From Chrysogorgia sp. JL179-B06 (taxonomy: Eukaryota > Cnidaria > Anthozoa > Scleralcyonacea > Chrysogorgiidae): DNA of 64,000 bases. The DNA lies in NCBI GenBank assembly GCA_035772405.1, contig JAYKKM010000193.1:3936501-4000500 (forward strand), read 5' to 3'. Position numbers and translations under genes: made by a program. The notes under the pieces were generated by a model. It made no database searches, was not told the origin of the DNA, and worked only from the letters and a program-made list of their open reading frames with translations. How positions within the stretch are numbered: the first letter of the stretch is position 1; each line of letters begins with the position of its first letter. This document shows, one piece after another, positions 28,881-41,264 of the stretch.

Positions 28881-30554
28881 TGTTGTGAAATTACAGCTTG
28901 ATGTTTTTATCTCGAAAGCTGAAAGCATAATGTCTAATGTCTCATTAATTTAAAGTGTATATGACACGAAAATTAAGTTTATCTTATTTGAAAGAACTCT
29001 TCCAATAACGAAGAATATCAATTTACAGCTTTTCCATATTTCATTTAGTTATTGAGATATTTAGACTTATGTGATTATGTGATATTCAAATGAGATGACC
29101 TATGACGTCACATTGTTTGCACAACATTTTAACATTTTGGAAAATCGTGTATATTTTTAAGATTATTGAACGAAATCACTTGAAACTTTGAATGTGCATA
29201 CAGACCACTAAACTGGAGAAAATCGTTCTAATTTTATGGTCGCCATGGTAAATGATTAGATTCCAGTCCTCGTGATTTCCAAAACAAAATTATTTGTTTT
29301 CTCTTCGCTGGGAAACATTTTCGAATTGGTACTGGTTGAGTAGATTTGTACTAACTTAACTAATTTGAAACAGAAGTTGACGTTGGTGCAAAGCCTACTG
29401 TGTCAGAAAACGAAGACTTTCTTCAGAAACGAAGACTTTCTTCAGAAACGAAGACTTTCTTCAGAAACGAAGACTTTCTTCAAGGGGCGACCACAGGGAA
29501 ATTTTTCGAAAATTAGGAAAGGGGAGACCACAGGGAAATTTTTTCGAAAATTAAATGGGAATTAAAATAAAGGATGGCATGTACTGCTGCAATAGTGAAT
29601 AGGTGGTCTAACATTTCACGCGAAGACCCTTCGTTAGAGAGAGAAACATTAGAATCTGTCATTTCCTATACTACTTTCATTTATGTGCTCATATTTGGTC
29701 AATAGTGGACGCGTCAATGCTATTTATAGAATCAAAACTCAGACAAACAAACCGAAATTGAATCTCAAGGGATTCCTAACGACTCTTTTTCTATTGTTTG
29801 GAATGTAATAATTATAGCAAGCTCAGACAAACATACTGTACATACAGACGTCATTACCACGCTTCGCTATTATATGTATTATAATTAAATAGTCTGAAAA
29901 CCACTGACATATGAGTTCAAACAGATTATTTAGAATTTTTGAAGAATAAGGAAATATTATAATTGGAAATGTTAAAACTATGTAATGTTTATTTCGGGAG
30001 ATATATGATTAATTTTTACGAAACAATAGAATAATTTGCAAAGTGTGTGGTTGGAATTTAAGGAGGTAAATTTGAATAGGCGAGTATCATTTTTCAAAAA
30101 AAATTGCAAGCTCCACTCAAAGTAAACATACTGTTTAAGTTCAACAAAGTATAGATACAGTTTCCGGATGTTTAACACTATTATTCTGCTTCTGTTGGCT
30201 CGCTAGCAAGTATGTTTTCCATTGCTTACTTTGTGGGAAGCCCGCCAATTCCGTGGCCGAAAATGATGCGCGCGCAATACCCTGAAATTCGCCTATTGCA
30301 AGTGTTTGCTTCGTTTAGCGCATAAGCACAAGATGAAACAAAGCATGATTTCTCCTCTGGGACTTGTAAAGACGAAACAACGAGAATTTTTCTTTGTTTC
30401 GTCTCTTGTTCTGTTGGCTTATGCTTGGACTATGATCTTATGCTTATGACGATCCTTATGTCGCAGGCTTGACTTCATTCCTTTGTTTTGCCTTTTGTTT
30501 TGTCCTTATGTTTATGCTCACGTGTGAACCAGGCTTTACACATGCACTAGAATT
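28881..30554. other. Repeat-rich intergenic sequence without genes
   Basis: Holds a 19-bp tandem array (gaagactttcttcagaaac, 29409-29485), a block near 29590-29660 distantly like the one at 61620-61710, and an ending acgtgtgaaccaggctttac near 30520-30541 that looks like a transposon terminus. No coding region is supported. Confidence 0.5.
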
Positions 30555-32610
30555 TGGGAAAGCCCTTTTTAGAATTTGGGAAATCTCTATAAACATTGGA
30601 GAAATAAAACAGTTCATTTAATTCGACAAAGTAAATCAGAATATTATAACAGGGTAATGATGAATAATCTGAATAACCCTTCAAGGCTTTGGAAAATCTT
30701 AAAAGAAATTACTAATTATTCTGGTACTAAAACATCACCCAATCTACTTATAATAGATGAAGTACAATACACTGAACCACAAGAAATCAGTGAAATTTTC
30801 AATAACTATTTTAAAAATGTAATTGATGATCTAAAAAGATCAATGCACAATCCCACAAATAACCATCGAATCTTGAGAGAATTTGTGAACCTACGTGTTG
30901 GAAACAACACAAAATTTGAAATACCTCCTATAAATGAGGGAAAGGTCTTTGAATATATAAGAGGTATTGATACCACAAAGGCAAAGGGCCTGGACGAAAT
31001 ATCTCCACACTACCTTAAAATGGTAGCTGAGGCTGTAACGCCTTCACTAACACATCTATGTAATCTAAGTCTGGAAACAGGCCAGTTTCCCAAAGAGTGG
31101 AAAAAGGCAAAGGTTATATAAGGGGGATCTAATAACATCCAGAGAAAATTACAGGCCTTTGTCGATACTTTCTATACTTTCAAAGATCTTAGAGAAACAT
31201 GTTTTCTCCTCTTATTACCAATATCTCAATAATAAAGTCTTCAATCATAATCTCTTATCTAATTATCAACATGGTTTTCGAAAACACCATTCCTGTGAAA
31301 CCATACTTTTAACCAATGTTAATGTTTGAAAAATTAATTTGTAATATTGAAAAAGGTGAAATTAGTGCCATGATCATGCTAGATTTTTCAAAAGCGTTTG
31401 ATTTAGTTGATCATGAATTACTTTTAAAGCAAATTGCAATGTATGGCATCACAGATTTAAGTCTAGAATGGTTCGGAAGCTATGTTGATGATAGAAAACA
31501 ACAGGTCAAATACAAAAATGCTTTTTCACAAACTTTAAAAATAGAGAGTGGTGTCCCACAGGGATCAATACTTGGTCCTCTCTTATTCTTGATTTATATA
31601 AATGACCTTCCTCTATATCTGAAACAGACATTACCATACATATTTGCGGATGATACCACTCTCCTGACCAATTCAAATGAAATCTTGGAATTATCTAGTA
31701 ATATTAATAAAGATCTGAAAGAAACCTCAAATTGGGCTAACAATAACACAATGATTCTGAATGGTAAGAAAACCAAATCTATGGCGATATATTCAATAAG
31801 AAAATATAATAATATAAAAATTCAAGAACTACTTCATAACAGAGAAATTAAAGAAGTAACTGATGCAAAGTTACTTGGCATCTATTTTGACTCATTTTTA
31901 AAATGGGAACCACACGTTGCACATATTAGTAAAATTATATCCGGAAGATTATATTTACTTAAAAGAACGAGAGATTATCTGCCTATAGAAGCACGAAAAC
32001 GATATTATAATGCGTTAATCCAACCACACTTAACATATTGTTCAACATTATGGGGTAATTGCTCCAATGAACTTTTGAATGACATACTAAAACTTCAAAA
32101 GAGAGCAGCACGAATAGTACTCGGTCTATCTTGTGAATCACCATCTGTAAATCTCTTTGTATTCTGTGCGCTCAAAAACACGGCACCTTCGGAAATATCA
32201 CTTCTATTTCACATGAGAAGTAATGTAAGATCATCGGAAACAGATATCCAAGTGGCCAAAGTAAAAACAGAAAAATCTAAATCCAAAATAACTTTTAGCG
32301 GTGCTACACTCTTCAATTCACTACTTACAAACCTTAAATTAATTGAAAATTATTCTTACAACACCTTTAAATACAAATTAAAAGAATATTTTCTCAATTT
32401 AAATTATGAAATTGAACATTTAGAAAAATTTTCCTGTCCTAGTTGTAAACATGTGGTCCGTTGTAATTGTATCTAGATGATTGTAAATAGTGCTATATAT
32501 TTTTAAATATGTAATTATGTAAAAATGAGGGACATTAGGAAGAATACATATATTGTAATAATGTACACCCCCTTTAAATAAAGATTATTATTATTATTAT
32601 TATTATTATA
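30555..32610 (+). pseudogene. LINE with 386-codon RT frame, youngest-looking CR1/L2-type copy
   Basis: Frames 30576-31121 and 31316-32476 flank a segment (31121-31320) readable in another frame as ENYRPLSILSILSKILEKHV and QHGFRKHHSCET, so only two frameshifts separate a nearly full RT. Motifs: MLDFSKAFDLVDH, SGVPQGSILGPLLFLIYIND, catalytic FADDT, then AARIVLGLSCESP and a cysteine cluster CPSCKHVVRCNC at the end. The 3' UTR ends aataaagattattatt... with a TTA tail (about 32583-32610). The endonuclease is missing, so it is 5' truncated. Confidence 0.88.
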
Positions 32611-32633
32611 GTTCAATTGTCATTGAGCACCGT

Positions 32634-32788
32634 AAAGCCAGTTTTCCAGTCAGTGGAATTTTGCGCGCCAAGCGGAATTTCCTTTGTCTTGTGAGCTCTC
32701 TTGCGGACCTAATTAATTTAACAAGAACTCAAAAGACAAATGAAATTTCGCTCCGTGTGCAAAATTCCACTGACTGGAAATCAGCTTT
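32634..32788. mobile_element. 155-bp MITE with about 55-bp TIRs
   Basis: aaagccagttttccagtcag...cctttgtctt faces aaaagacaaatgaaattt...ctgactggaaatcagcttt. It lies just downstream of the LINE tail. Confidence 0.75.
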
Positions 32789-33122
32789 GAAAGCTGAATA
32801 GGTCATCACGCTCGAATGGCAATGGCATGCCGCCCAAAAGAAAAAGTAGCCTCCTCTGTGTCAAAGGCAACTCTGTGTCTTCTTAGCTGCTAGAAAGTAT
32901 ACTTTAAAATAAGGTTTCCGCAAAAAGACTGCAAACTAGTTGTTTGAGGAGGTATTATAGTTGTCAAAAACTGGTCTTCAACCATGCAGACCAACCATGG
33001 CGTGCGCGTGCGTCCGGTAGTAAGCATGCATGTAACAGTCAATTACTAGTCTCTCTCATGAGTCTACTAATTTAGCACCTCTAATAGGGGAGTGGATGCG
33101 CGGGCTATAGGGACGGGGAGAA

Positions 33123-33665
33123 AACACCTCGGGGTTAGCGTTAGAAAACTGAGTAGGCGGGGGGTTTGGGTTAGAAAATTCGTTAAGTGGGGAACAATTG
33201 AACCTCGTACCCAGGGCATTTTGCCTCCACGGCGAAAGGTCGGTGAAAATGGCCCTGGAATCGGCTGGTCCATTCTATAATGCGATTGGCTTGTCATAAA
33301 ACTCAATTAATTCAGCCGAGTATAATTTATTCATCTAAATCTGAATGCTGTCTTCAAATTTTACGGCAAATTAGAAGTGATACTGGGCGCTTTCGTTAAA
33401 TTGGATATATGCTTCTTCATACCTTTTGTAAGAGATAACCATGGATGCATTGTGGATTATTAAGCTTGTTAGCTGCTTTTATGCAGACGAATGCTGACAT
33501 GAACAACAACTTTGTTGACCTGAATATTTCTCAATTATTCAGATCCAAAGTAGACAAAGGCAATGGAACAAAGACCACAAAATTATCATATCTAAACACC
33601 CAGCAATTCTGGGTGTCTTGTGACCAACCGATCCCAGGGCCATTTTCGCCGACCTTCCGGTTGAG
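33123..33665. repeat. Inverted repeat plus telomere-like block
   Basis: 33225-33273 (ggtcggtgaaaatggccctg...) is inverted at 33620-33665 (cagggccattttcgccgacc). The preceding 33123-33195 carries ggggttagcgttagaaaact and gggtttgggttagaaaat, related to the telomere-like family. No gene is seen up to 34330. Confidence 0.6.
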
Positions 33666-34333
33666 TAATGGTAGTCGGATATTCCATTGTAAAGTGGCAT
33701 TGTTATATTTTTGGTAGCTTGACTATCATTTGTAGCTGTATTATTGCTAAAAGTTGCGATTTATGGAGATTTTGTGACATCACGATTTTCAACTGGGCAC
33801 GCGATCAACTGGTGCCTTAACAATCAGCACGCTGGAAACGTCACACGTGATCTTAGTTTCCTATCCAGTCTACTATCCATGATCGCATGGAGCGGCGTTT
33901 AAGCTAAAGAATCGCAAACTCGCACCCAACATTTTATCGAAAAATAGAGCAATATTACATTGAGTGGTAAATTGCAGATCAGTAGCGTGTAAACAATGAA
34001 TTTGAGTATTAAATTCAGGTGAGAAATTAAATTAAGTTTTGTACTGCCAAAGTTACAAAATTCTTATTAAACAAGACTTTGGTACTTACAAAACTTAATA
34101 TAAGATGCAATGGCAAAAAAATCGCAGACGACATCTCCCTGTGTCAAATTTCGTTTAACATTAGTCATCTAACCTTGACAAGAAAATCTGTCCTCGCTTC
34201 AAAGAATTCACAAAATCGATTCGCGTTCAATATTTCAATGGACGATCATCAAAATATGCACTCAAGAGTCACGAGGCGCAATCTCTCTTATGTCACAAAA
34301 CTTCATCTTAGCAACATAGACGCAAAAAGTATC

Positions 34334-34680
34334 ATGAAGCGCGCGCGAATGCAAGTTATCCCACAATTCTATAACAATTTATTTTAAATAAATATTTTAA
34401 ATTAACCTCGTAATAATTAAGACCGTACTTTTTAGGATCTTTTCTATAGTATGTGTCCCGTCTTTGTTCTCTAACGAAGACTACATTCGCAGCCACGATG
34501 ATGAGTTGTGGTGCTTTCTTCTGAGCGGGAAACAGATTACTAATGTCGTCTCTGTGGTGATAAATTAGTAATCATTGATGACCGTTCTTTGCTATTCTTC
34601 GGAATAGTTTTAGGAGGAAGGTAGCGCATTCTGAGTGGTTTGCACTTTGCATTGAATTAGTAATTTGATAGTCCAATTTT
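34334..34680 (+). repeat. Direct repeat, copy 1
   Basis: About 340 bp starting atgaagcgcgc, nearly identical over its first 305 bp to 37731-38068. Copies are about 3.4 kb apart, with a LINE between them. Confidence 0.85.
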
Positions 34681-34849
34681 AATTGAGTTGCATTCCGAAC
34701 CCAACTGCGTTATTGGTTAGATTAGTAGAGGCCTCGGTCGCCTGGAATGCGCTAGCTTCCAGCAACCGGACCTGAGGTATCCACTGTCCCTAGTTATAGG
34801 CTTCGCAGGCTAGCGTTAGAAACATAAGAACAACCCAGGTTCTCTTTGG

Positions 34850-36832
34850 AAGACAATCAATCAATGTATTCCAGCCAAAGAAAAGGAATCACAAATATAC
34901 AGTAAAGACTTAAAGTTGGTTGTAGAGGATTTCAATCAATTTTTTACTTCTGTAGGAAGGAACACGGCCGTAGCAGCAACACGTTTAGCTAAGGATAATA
35001 ACATCGAGCTATTTAGTCCTCTTTCTACTACTCTTCAACACCCGGCAGACGAATTGTTTAACTTCAAGCCAGTTACCTGTACCGAGGTTCAACGTATTAT
35101 ATTTTCCATGCCCTCAAACAAGTCTCCAGGTCCAGACAAGATAAGTCCACGCATTATTAAAGATTGTCTCCCTGTTATACTGGGCCCCTCAACGGACATA
35201 ATAAATTGTTCTCTCGCTTCATCCATATTTCCTGATACGTGGAAACTGGCTGATGTCATACGTACCATTACTAAAAGAAGGCGATCATGAGCTAGCATCC
35301 AATAACCGCCCTCTCTCACTTCTTGTCGTCGCTTCAAAGGTCTGTGAAAGAGTTGCGCTTAACCAATTCAGCACACAACCGTTTATCCTCTCATCAGAGT
35401 GGTAACAGAAAATTTCATTCCACTGAGACCATTAACATAATGGTAAGTGACTGCGTACTTGAAGCAATGGATAAGAAGATGCTGACTGCGATTATCCTAT
35501 TAGACCTGTCCAAAGCCTTCGATAGCGTCAGTCATCAAATTCTGTTACATAAATTAAGCTGCATTGGAGCTTCTACTCGAGCAGTGAAATGGTTCGACAG
35601 TTATCTTTCTGGTAGATCTCAATCCGTGCGCATTGGATCAACAGTGTCTTCTTCACTTCCCATTACCCATGGGGTACCACAAGGTGCAATTTTATCACCT
35701 CTACTATTTTGTATTTACATGAACGACCTACCATCAATTACTCAATCATGCGCCCTTGATTCGTATGTAGACGACTCTAAAGTTTTTCTGTCGTTTCCTA
35801 TCAAATACTTGGATCAAGCAACTCACAACTTGGAAATGGACCTCAACAGGGTTGCTAAGTGGTGTTCTGGAAACCAATTGCTCATTAACCCGGGAAAAAC
35901 GAAATTTCTCCTTATTGGTACAAGCCAACAGATCCGAACACTTCCAACCGACATGTCTTTGAATTTTCTAGGGAAATCTATCAAACCTGTTTCTTCGGCT
36001 AAAGATCTTGGCGTAATTTTTGACTCCCAATTGACGTATGATTGTCACATTACCCATCTAGTTTCGTCGTGTATGTCTAAACTCTGTCAAATAAACCGAG
36101 TCAAAGACAGTTTCGACTAGTGATACTTTATCATTGGTTATTGCAGCTCTTGTTATAAACAAGCTTCTATATTGCTCCACTGTCTGGTCTAATACCTCCT
36201 CCACGAACTTGAAAAAACTCCAGTCTGTTCAGAACTTTGCCTGTAGAATTATCACAAAAACAAGAATTGGAAAGTTTGACCACATAACGCCAGCGTTGCG
36301 ACAGCTTAACTGGTTGCCTATCGAACAATTATTATTGTTCAGAGATACCATAATGGCTTATAAGTGTGTTAATAACCTTGCACCTAGTTATTTAAGTAAA
36401 TCGTTTTGCAAACGGTCTGAACTACACGATCACCCAATGCGCGACAAGGATCTCCTTAACATTCCACTGTATAAAACTGCTTCAGGTCAGAGAACCTTTA
36501 CTTAGATATAGGGCTACACAAATTTGGAACGATTTGGAAACTAATTTTAAACATATCGTTGCGTTATATGATTTTAAGAAAAAACTTAAATCACATATGC
36601 TTAATTTGCATCATTCGATTTAGTAATTTATTATTCTATTATAATTGTTGTAAATTGATTCTTAAACGGCCTTTGATCATTCCATAATCCTAAAATTAAT
36701 AATATGTATAATGTAACTTTTAATCAAAATTTTAAATTTGTAATTTTAATACTGTAAGCTTATTCTTATATTTTTAACTGATTGTAATTCACTGCTGAAA
36801 AGGAGCATTTGAATAAAGTATGTATGTATCAT
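34850..36832 (+). pseudogene. LINE RT (CR1-like) with YVDD catalytic motif
   Basis: Frames 34916-35290, 35323-36120 and 36134-36505 give SLWKTINQCIP, SPGPDKISPRIIKDCLP, LDLSKAFDSVSHQIL, HGVPQGAILSPLLFCIYMND, catalytic YVDDSK, and HITPALRQLNWLPIEQ. Tyr replaces the usual Phe of FADD, and Val the Ala. Two frameshifts (about 35280 and 36115) and a stop near 35400 interrupt it. The 3' end closes with ataaagtatgtatgtat, a TATG/TGTA tail. Confidence 0.85.
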
Positions 36833-37730
36833 CTCGAGCGGTGCCCAACTCCCCTGCATCTCGTAATCCGCTTCGGTGGTCGTCGGAACAGGACGGTCAT
36901 TAATTTTGGTGTGTTAGTCGGTGAACAGTATTTCCATCAACGTCATATCTCGGCTTCTTCGAACCAGTTGGAGTACGTTAGTCGCGCGTTGGTGGGGCCC
37001 AGTAGAGCCTCACATTCGAGCGGCCGTATCACCGAGAATGTTTTTACAGGCGTACGGCGAGATGGTCACGCCCCCTTCTGGTCTGAGTACCCATGCTCCG
37101 TGAACATTTAGAACATATTGAACAGAAAAATTCTTTAAAACGTTATTATGCCACTGAAATAAACTATAAAAGAACGAACATTTCAGCAAAAAAGTGGTCA
37201 CTTCCTGTGACGTCAAGGTGAGTGTAAAGATCGCAGAAATTGAAGAAAGCCGCTACAAAATACGGTGGCCAAGATATTGCGTTGCTGGCGCTCCTAACAA
37301 CACTAGTTGCCGAATCGCTTGACATTTTTTAAAATACGCTCTCTGAAGCTCTCTGTTTATCAAACATCTGAGCTAAACCCCAATCTCTTTTTTTAATAAA
37401 TTGATCGATTTTGAAAACGTCTTAAATTTTTTTTAGAAAATAACAAATATGAAACTGTGTTCTAAATTAAACATACCTAACAACGAAACACTGGGTGCAA
37501 ATTCGTTTCATAGGCTCAACGTTCTCTATATGTTTGAAAAATAGTTGCGCCCTTAAATTCTAGTAACCTATTCATCAGGACTAGATAAAGTTTGAAATCA
37601 AATTTTCCGGAGAGACATGCATGGCCATGAACTACGAAGCACGGTAATATACAATATAAAATTACCTCAAGACTAGTTTCATTTAAACAGGAAAACATTG
37701 CTAATGCATATATAATTTAATGAGAAGCTT
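36833..37730. other. Unassigned segment with a GC-richer open frame
   Basis: 36830-37110 is markedly richer in G and C than its surroundings, and a plus frame stays open for about 100 codons (VIRFGGRRNRTVINFGVLVG, SSGRITENVFTGVRRDG). I do not recognise it and see no clear splice sites. It could be a degraded exon or the body of an unknown element. 37110-37730 shows nothing. Confidence 0.3.
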
Positions 37731-38068
37731 ATGAAGCGCGCACGAATGCATGTTATCCCACAATTCTATAACAATGTACTTTAAATAAATATTCTGAATT
37801 AACCTCGTAATAATTAAGACCGTACTTTTTAGGATCTTTTCTATAGTATGTGTCCCGTCTTTGTTCTCTAACGAAGACTACATTCGCAACCACGATGATG
37901 AGTTGTAGTGCTTTCTTCTGAGCGGGAAACAGATTACTAATGTCGTCTCTGTGGTGATTAATTAGTAATCATTGATGACCGTTCTTTGCTATTCTTCGGA
38001 ATAGTTTTAGGAGGAAGGTAGCGCATTCTGAGTGGTTTGAATTGCATTAAATTTGTAGTCCAATTTTT
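37731..38068 (+). repeat. Direct repeat, copy 2
   Basis: Near-identical to 34334-34680 until about position 38040, then diverging. Confidence 0.85.
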
Positions 38069-38161
38069 TGGTTTATCAGAGTAGACTGACATTTATTTTG
38101 TATTATGAAACAACACTCGTACAATCTCGATTGTGATTGGCCAAAAAACCTACAGACTTAA

Positions 38162-38245
38162 CCTACAAAATATCAAAAATTGTATGTAGATGACGTAATT
38201 GTCTTTGCGTGGATTACTTCCTAAACTCCCTAAAGGCTTCTACAT
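38162..38245 (+). repeat. Dispersed repeat shared with 61331-61415
   Basis: gacgtaattgtctttgcgtg and tacttcctaaactccctaaa are found inverted at 61331-61415. Confidence 0.75.
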
Positions 38246-38337
38246 TTATAATTGTATAATAAAACAATTAATAGTTAAATAGTATAGTGCTGCGTAGACA
38301 GTGTTTTGGATATATAGCAAAGTGAAAATGTGGTAAA

Positions 38338-38783
38338 CTGGGCATGTTGTAAAACATGAACTGTACTATTGGACTGTAGACTGATAAAACATGGACTGAT
38401 AAAACATGCACTGATAAAACATGGACTGATAAAACATTGACTGGTAAAACATGGAGGGTTAGGATCTTTGTTGTTTTGGGGTTAGCGATTATTTGTTATA
38501 AAACATGGACTGGTAAAACATGTAACGTGTAGTTGTGAATGTATGATGTCTACATTAACAAATAATCGCTAACCCCAAAACAACAAAGATCCTAACCCTC
38601 CATGTTTTACCAGTCCATGTTTTATCAGTCCATGTTTTATCAGTCCATGTTTTACCAGTCCATGTTTTACCAGTCCATGTTTTATCAGTCCATGTTTTAT
38701 CAGTCCATGTTTTATCAGTCCATGTTTTATCAATCCAGTCCAGTCCAGTACAGTACAGTCCAGTCCATGTTTTACAACATGCC
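38338..38783. repeat. Palindrome built of 15-bp tandem repeats around a telomere-like hairpin
   Basis: Left: about seven copies of aaaacatggactgat. Centre: ggttaggatctttgttgttt and its complement at 38455-38595. Right: about eleven complementary copies (atgttttatcagtcc). The ends ggcatgttgtaaaacatg / catgttttacaacatgcc close the palindrome. ORFs through it are artefacts of the repeat. Confidence 0.9.
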
Positions 38784-39554
38784 GATAAACTGCGGCCAAG
38801 ATTTTTAGTAACGAAATACTGACGTTTCGGAGAATTAATCAGAGTTACATTGCAGTTGAGACTGAATTGCGTAACTTTACAAGCAGTAGATTGGTACTAT
38901 AGAATTACATAAAAATTGCCTACTATAATAACATTAACTTAAACTATGTACGATATTATGTATAAACTGCATAAGAGGACATTAAAATATCTATGTTTTA
39001 CTTTCCTGAGCCTGTATCTAGCATTATTATTTCCTTGTGCGGCAATAAAACAATGACCTAAAAAGGGCTTTGGTTAACGTTTCATCCTTTCATGGTGTTC
39101 GTGAATTGATTCTAGGCCAGCGAGCGATAGGGCATCTTCATCATCGGCAGTAAGGATAAACGCAAGCTAATGCTCTTCTCTGTATTCTCTCCAGGTCTTC
39201 TTGTAGGTATTTTGGAAGCGAGTATCGGAAGACAGGAGGCGTAATGAAATAAAATAAAATAAATATGATATATGCCAATCAAACGCACGGGAGATAAACA
39301 AACTAATAATTAATGAGATTCCAAAAGTTAATCATTCGCTATTTTTACAGTCGATCAGCAAACAGACTGACTGAGGGGGGAGGAGAGAAATGATAGGTCC
39401 AATATTCAAGGGGAATATGCGATAGTAAAAGTGCATGAGCTGAATAATAAAAAAGTTCCTCGCAAACTAAAATAACAAAAAAAACTTGTAGGAAATTAAA
39501 TAAAAGAAAAACGTCCGTTAAGACCAAGAGGATGTGTGGTGCCAAGTTTACCAC

Positions 39555-40080
39555 CTTAGAATGGCATAGACTTTCATGTCTGAAACCGAATTATGGTTAG
39601 AGCTGTTGAAATGGCGGGCTACAGGTTTGTCAACATCATTGTTCCTCACGGAACGAAGATGTGCAGCAAACCTGTCTGAAAGGCGTCGCCAAATTTCATC
39701 AATATATATTTTAGGGCATTTATCGCAAGATGTTGGTGGACGTGCACGAAAAAGTATGACGGATTGTGCGGGATTGAGGAAAGGGTGTGTGCAGCAACAG
39801 CCGAGGTGTTTGTATAAGAGTACTATGTAGTACGGACTAAGGAATCACGAATGTTTTTATTACGGCGAAAAGGGTTATCGGTGAAAATGGCTGACGTCTC
39901 AGGATCATTTTGTAAAATGTGAAAATTCCGATTGATAATATCTTTAACTTTAAAATTGAAAGGATGAAATGTTAGAACTAGAGGAATTTTGTTGTTTGAA
40001 AATTGTTCCAAAGGTGGTGGTTCCGAACAAAGGTAGAAAGTTCATGAAAATGTTTCATCAACGGAGATCCAACGCATGCT
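39555..40080 (-). pseudogene. Penelope-like element, GIY-YIG endonuclease end
   Basis: On minus, 40011-39823 reads KIPLVLTFHPFNFKVKDIIN, FHILQNDPETSAIF and RRNKNIRDSLVR. After a frame break, 39760-39560 reads CDKCPKIYIDEIWRRLSDRF then AAHLRSV...KPVARHFNSSNHNS. This order is the link region and GIY-YIG nuclease of Penelope-like retroelements. The RT is missing here. Confidence 0.8.
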
Positions 40081-40140
40081 CACTTTAAGCGACGACCACA
40101 TTTTGGTTTCTGGCGATGGATTCAAGCATTGTAAGCAGTA

Positions 40141-40215
40141 AACTAACCCCAAAACAACAAAGAACCTAACCCTAACCCCCCGCCTAACGAGTTTTCTAAT
40201 CCTAACCCCCCGTCT
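40141..40215 (+). repeat. Telomere-like repeat family member
   Basis: ctaaccccaaaacaacaaag, then cctaaccctaaccccccgcc and gagttttctaatcctaaccc. Confidence 0.85.
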
Positions 40216-41131
40216 GACGATCCTTGTGACTCCAAAGCGCTCATTACCGTATTACAATCCTAATAATTTACAATGCTTTAACAACACCAGTTATAATTTG
40301 TGGCTTACAACGCGACTACGCGAGGAACGGGTGCAAAGCCGGGTGTTATCTTAGCCAGCGTAGCGGGTATATGCTTCATCTTGCAGGGATATAGTGATAT
40401 AGTTTTCCCGCCTTCTAACTTGTATTTGTATGAATGTATATTATTGTAATCATGTAAGGCAAAGCTTAATAAAAATTTTAAAAAAAAACAAAAAAACCCT
40501 AACCCTAATCTCTTGTTTAGTGGTATGGGATCGCTATATCTCTGCAAGATGAAGTACTTCCCGTAGCGGCTGCTTTCGGTGACCAGAAGGAACGCAGGCT
40601 CTAGGAATTGCTTTCAACTATAGCCTTTGATGGTTTGGCTAAACAACTCAAATGGAAGATTTGCTGTTAAATAAACTAAATACATGTATCTATATATTTC
40701 AACTAAATCTATATATCGCTCAATCGATAGACCATTCGCTACGCAAAGGTGTACGTTTAAAAATGCCGCTCAAGTGAGTGAATGAATCTTAATTGCAACA
40801 TTGCCCCATAAAGTATGAAATAATTATTTTGTTTAGTTGTGTGGAGGAGCGTGACTAATTAGCGGGAACTTGTAAAATAATTATTTCTTCAAGCGTCACA
40901 TTCATTGTTATAATTATATATTATAATGTTATAATCATAATATTATTAATACATTTATTGAATGATTATATATGTGGCTTCCTGTATTATTTTTGGTTTG
41001 TTTTGATTAGCGACGTTGGAATTTACATTGTAGTGTTTGTAATAAACAACGTATATTTGGATCAGAATAAAGTGCCGGGCAAAAGCAAGCTTCTCGATCC
41101 TTAATTCCACCCTTAAATCACACAGAAGATT

Positions 41132-41264
41132 ATGTCAAAGAAATTATTGGGAACTCAGGATGCTATCGAACTGCAGTCATACACACTAAAAGTTGAAAGT
41201 AATGAAGAAAAACCAAGTGTTTCCAAAGCTGATAAGATAGTGAAACAGAAATTTCATTCTGCAG
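41132..41264 (+). CDS. SLC4-like exon 1 (start codon)
   Basis: ATG at 41132, MSKKLLGTQDAIELQSYTLK onward, donor GCAG|GTATAT, phase 1. No conserved domain; chosen as first coding exon because the frame joins the next exons exactly. Confidence 0.65.

Noticed and set aside
34334..38068. LTR retrotransposon between the two direct repeats
   Set aside because: No gag, protease, integrase or primer-binding site; the interior is a non-LTR LINE.
38569..38808. ORFs on both strands with KHGLI or MFYQS repeats
   Set aside because: They come from the 15-bp tandem repeat, whose length is a multiple of three in every frame.
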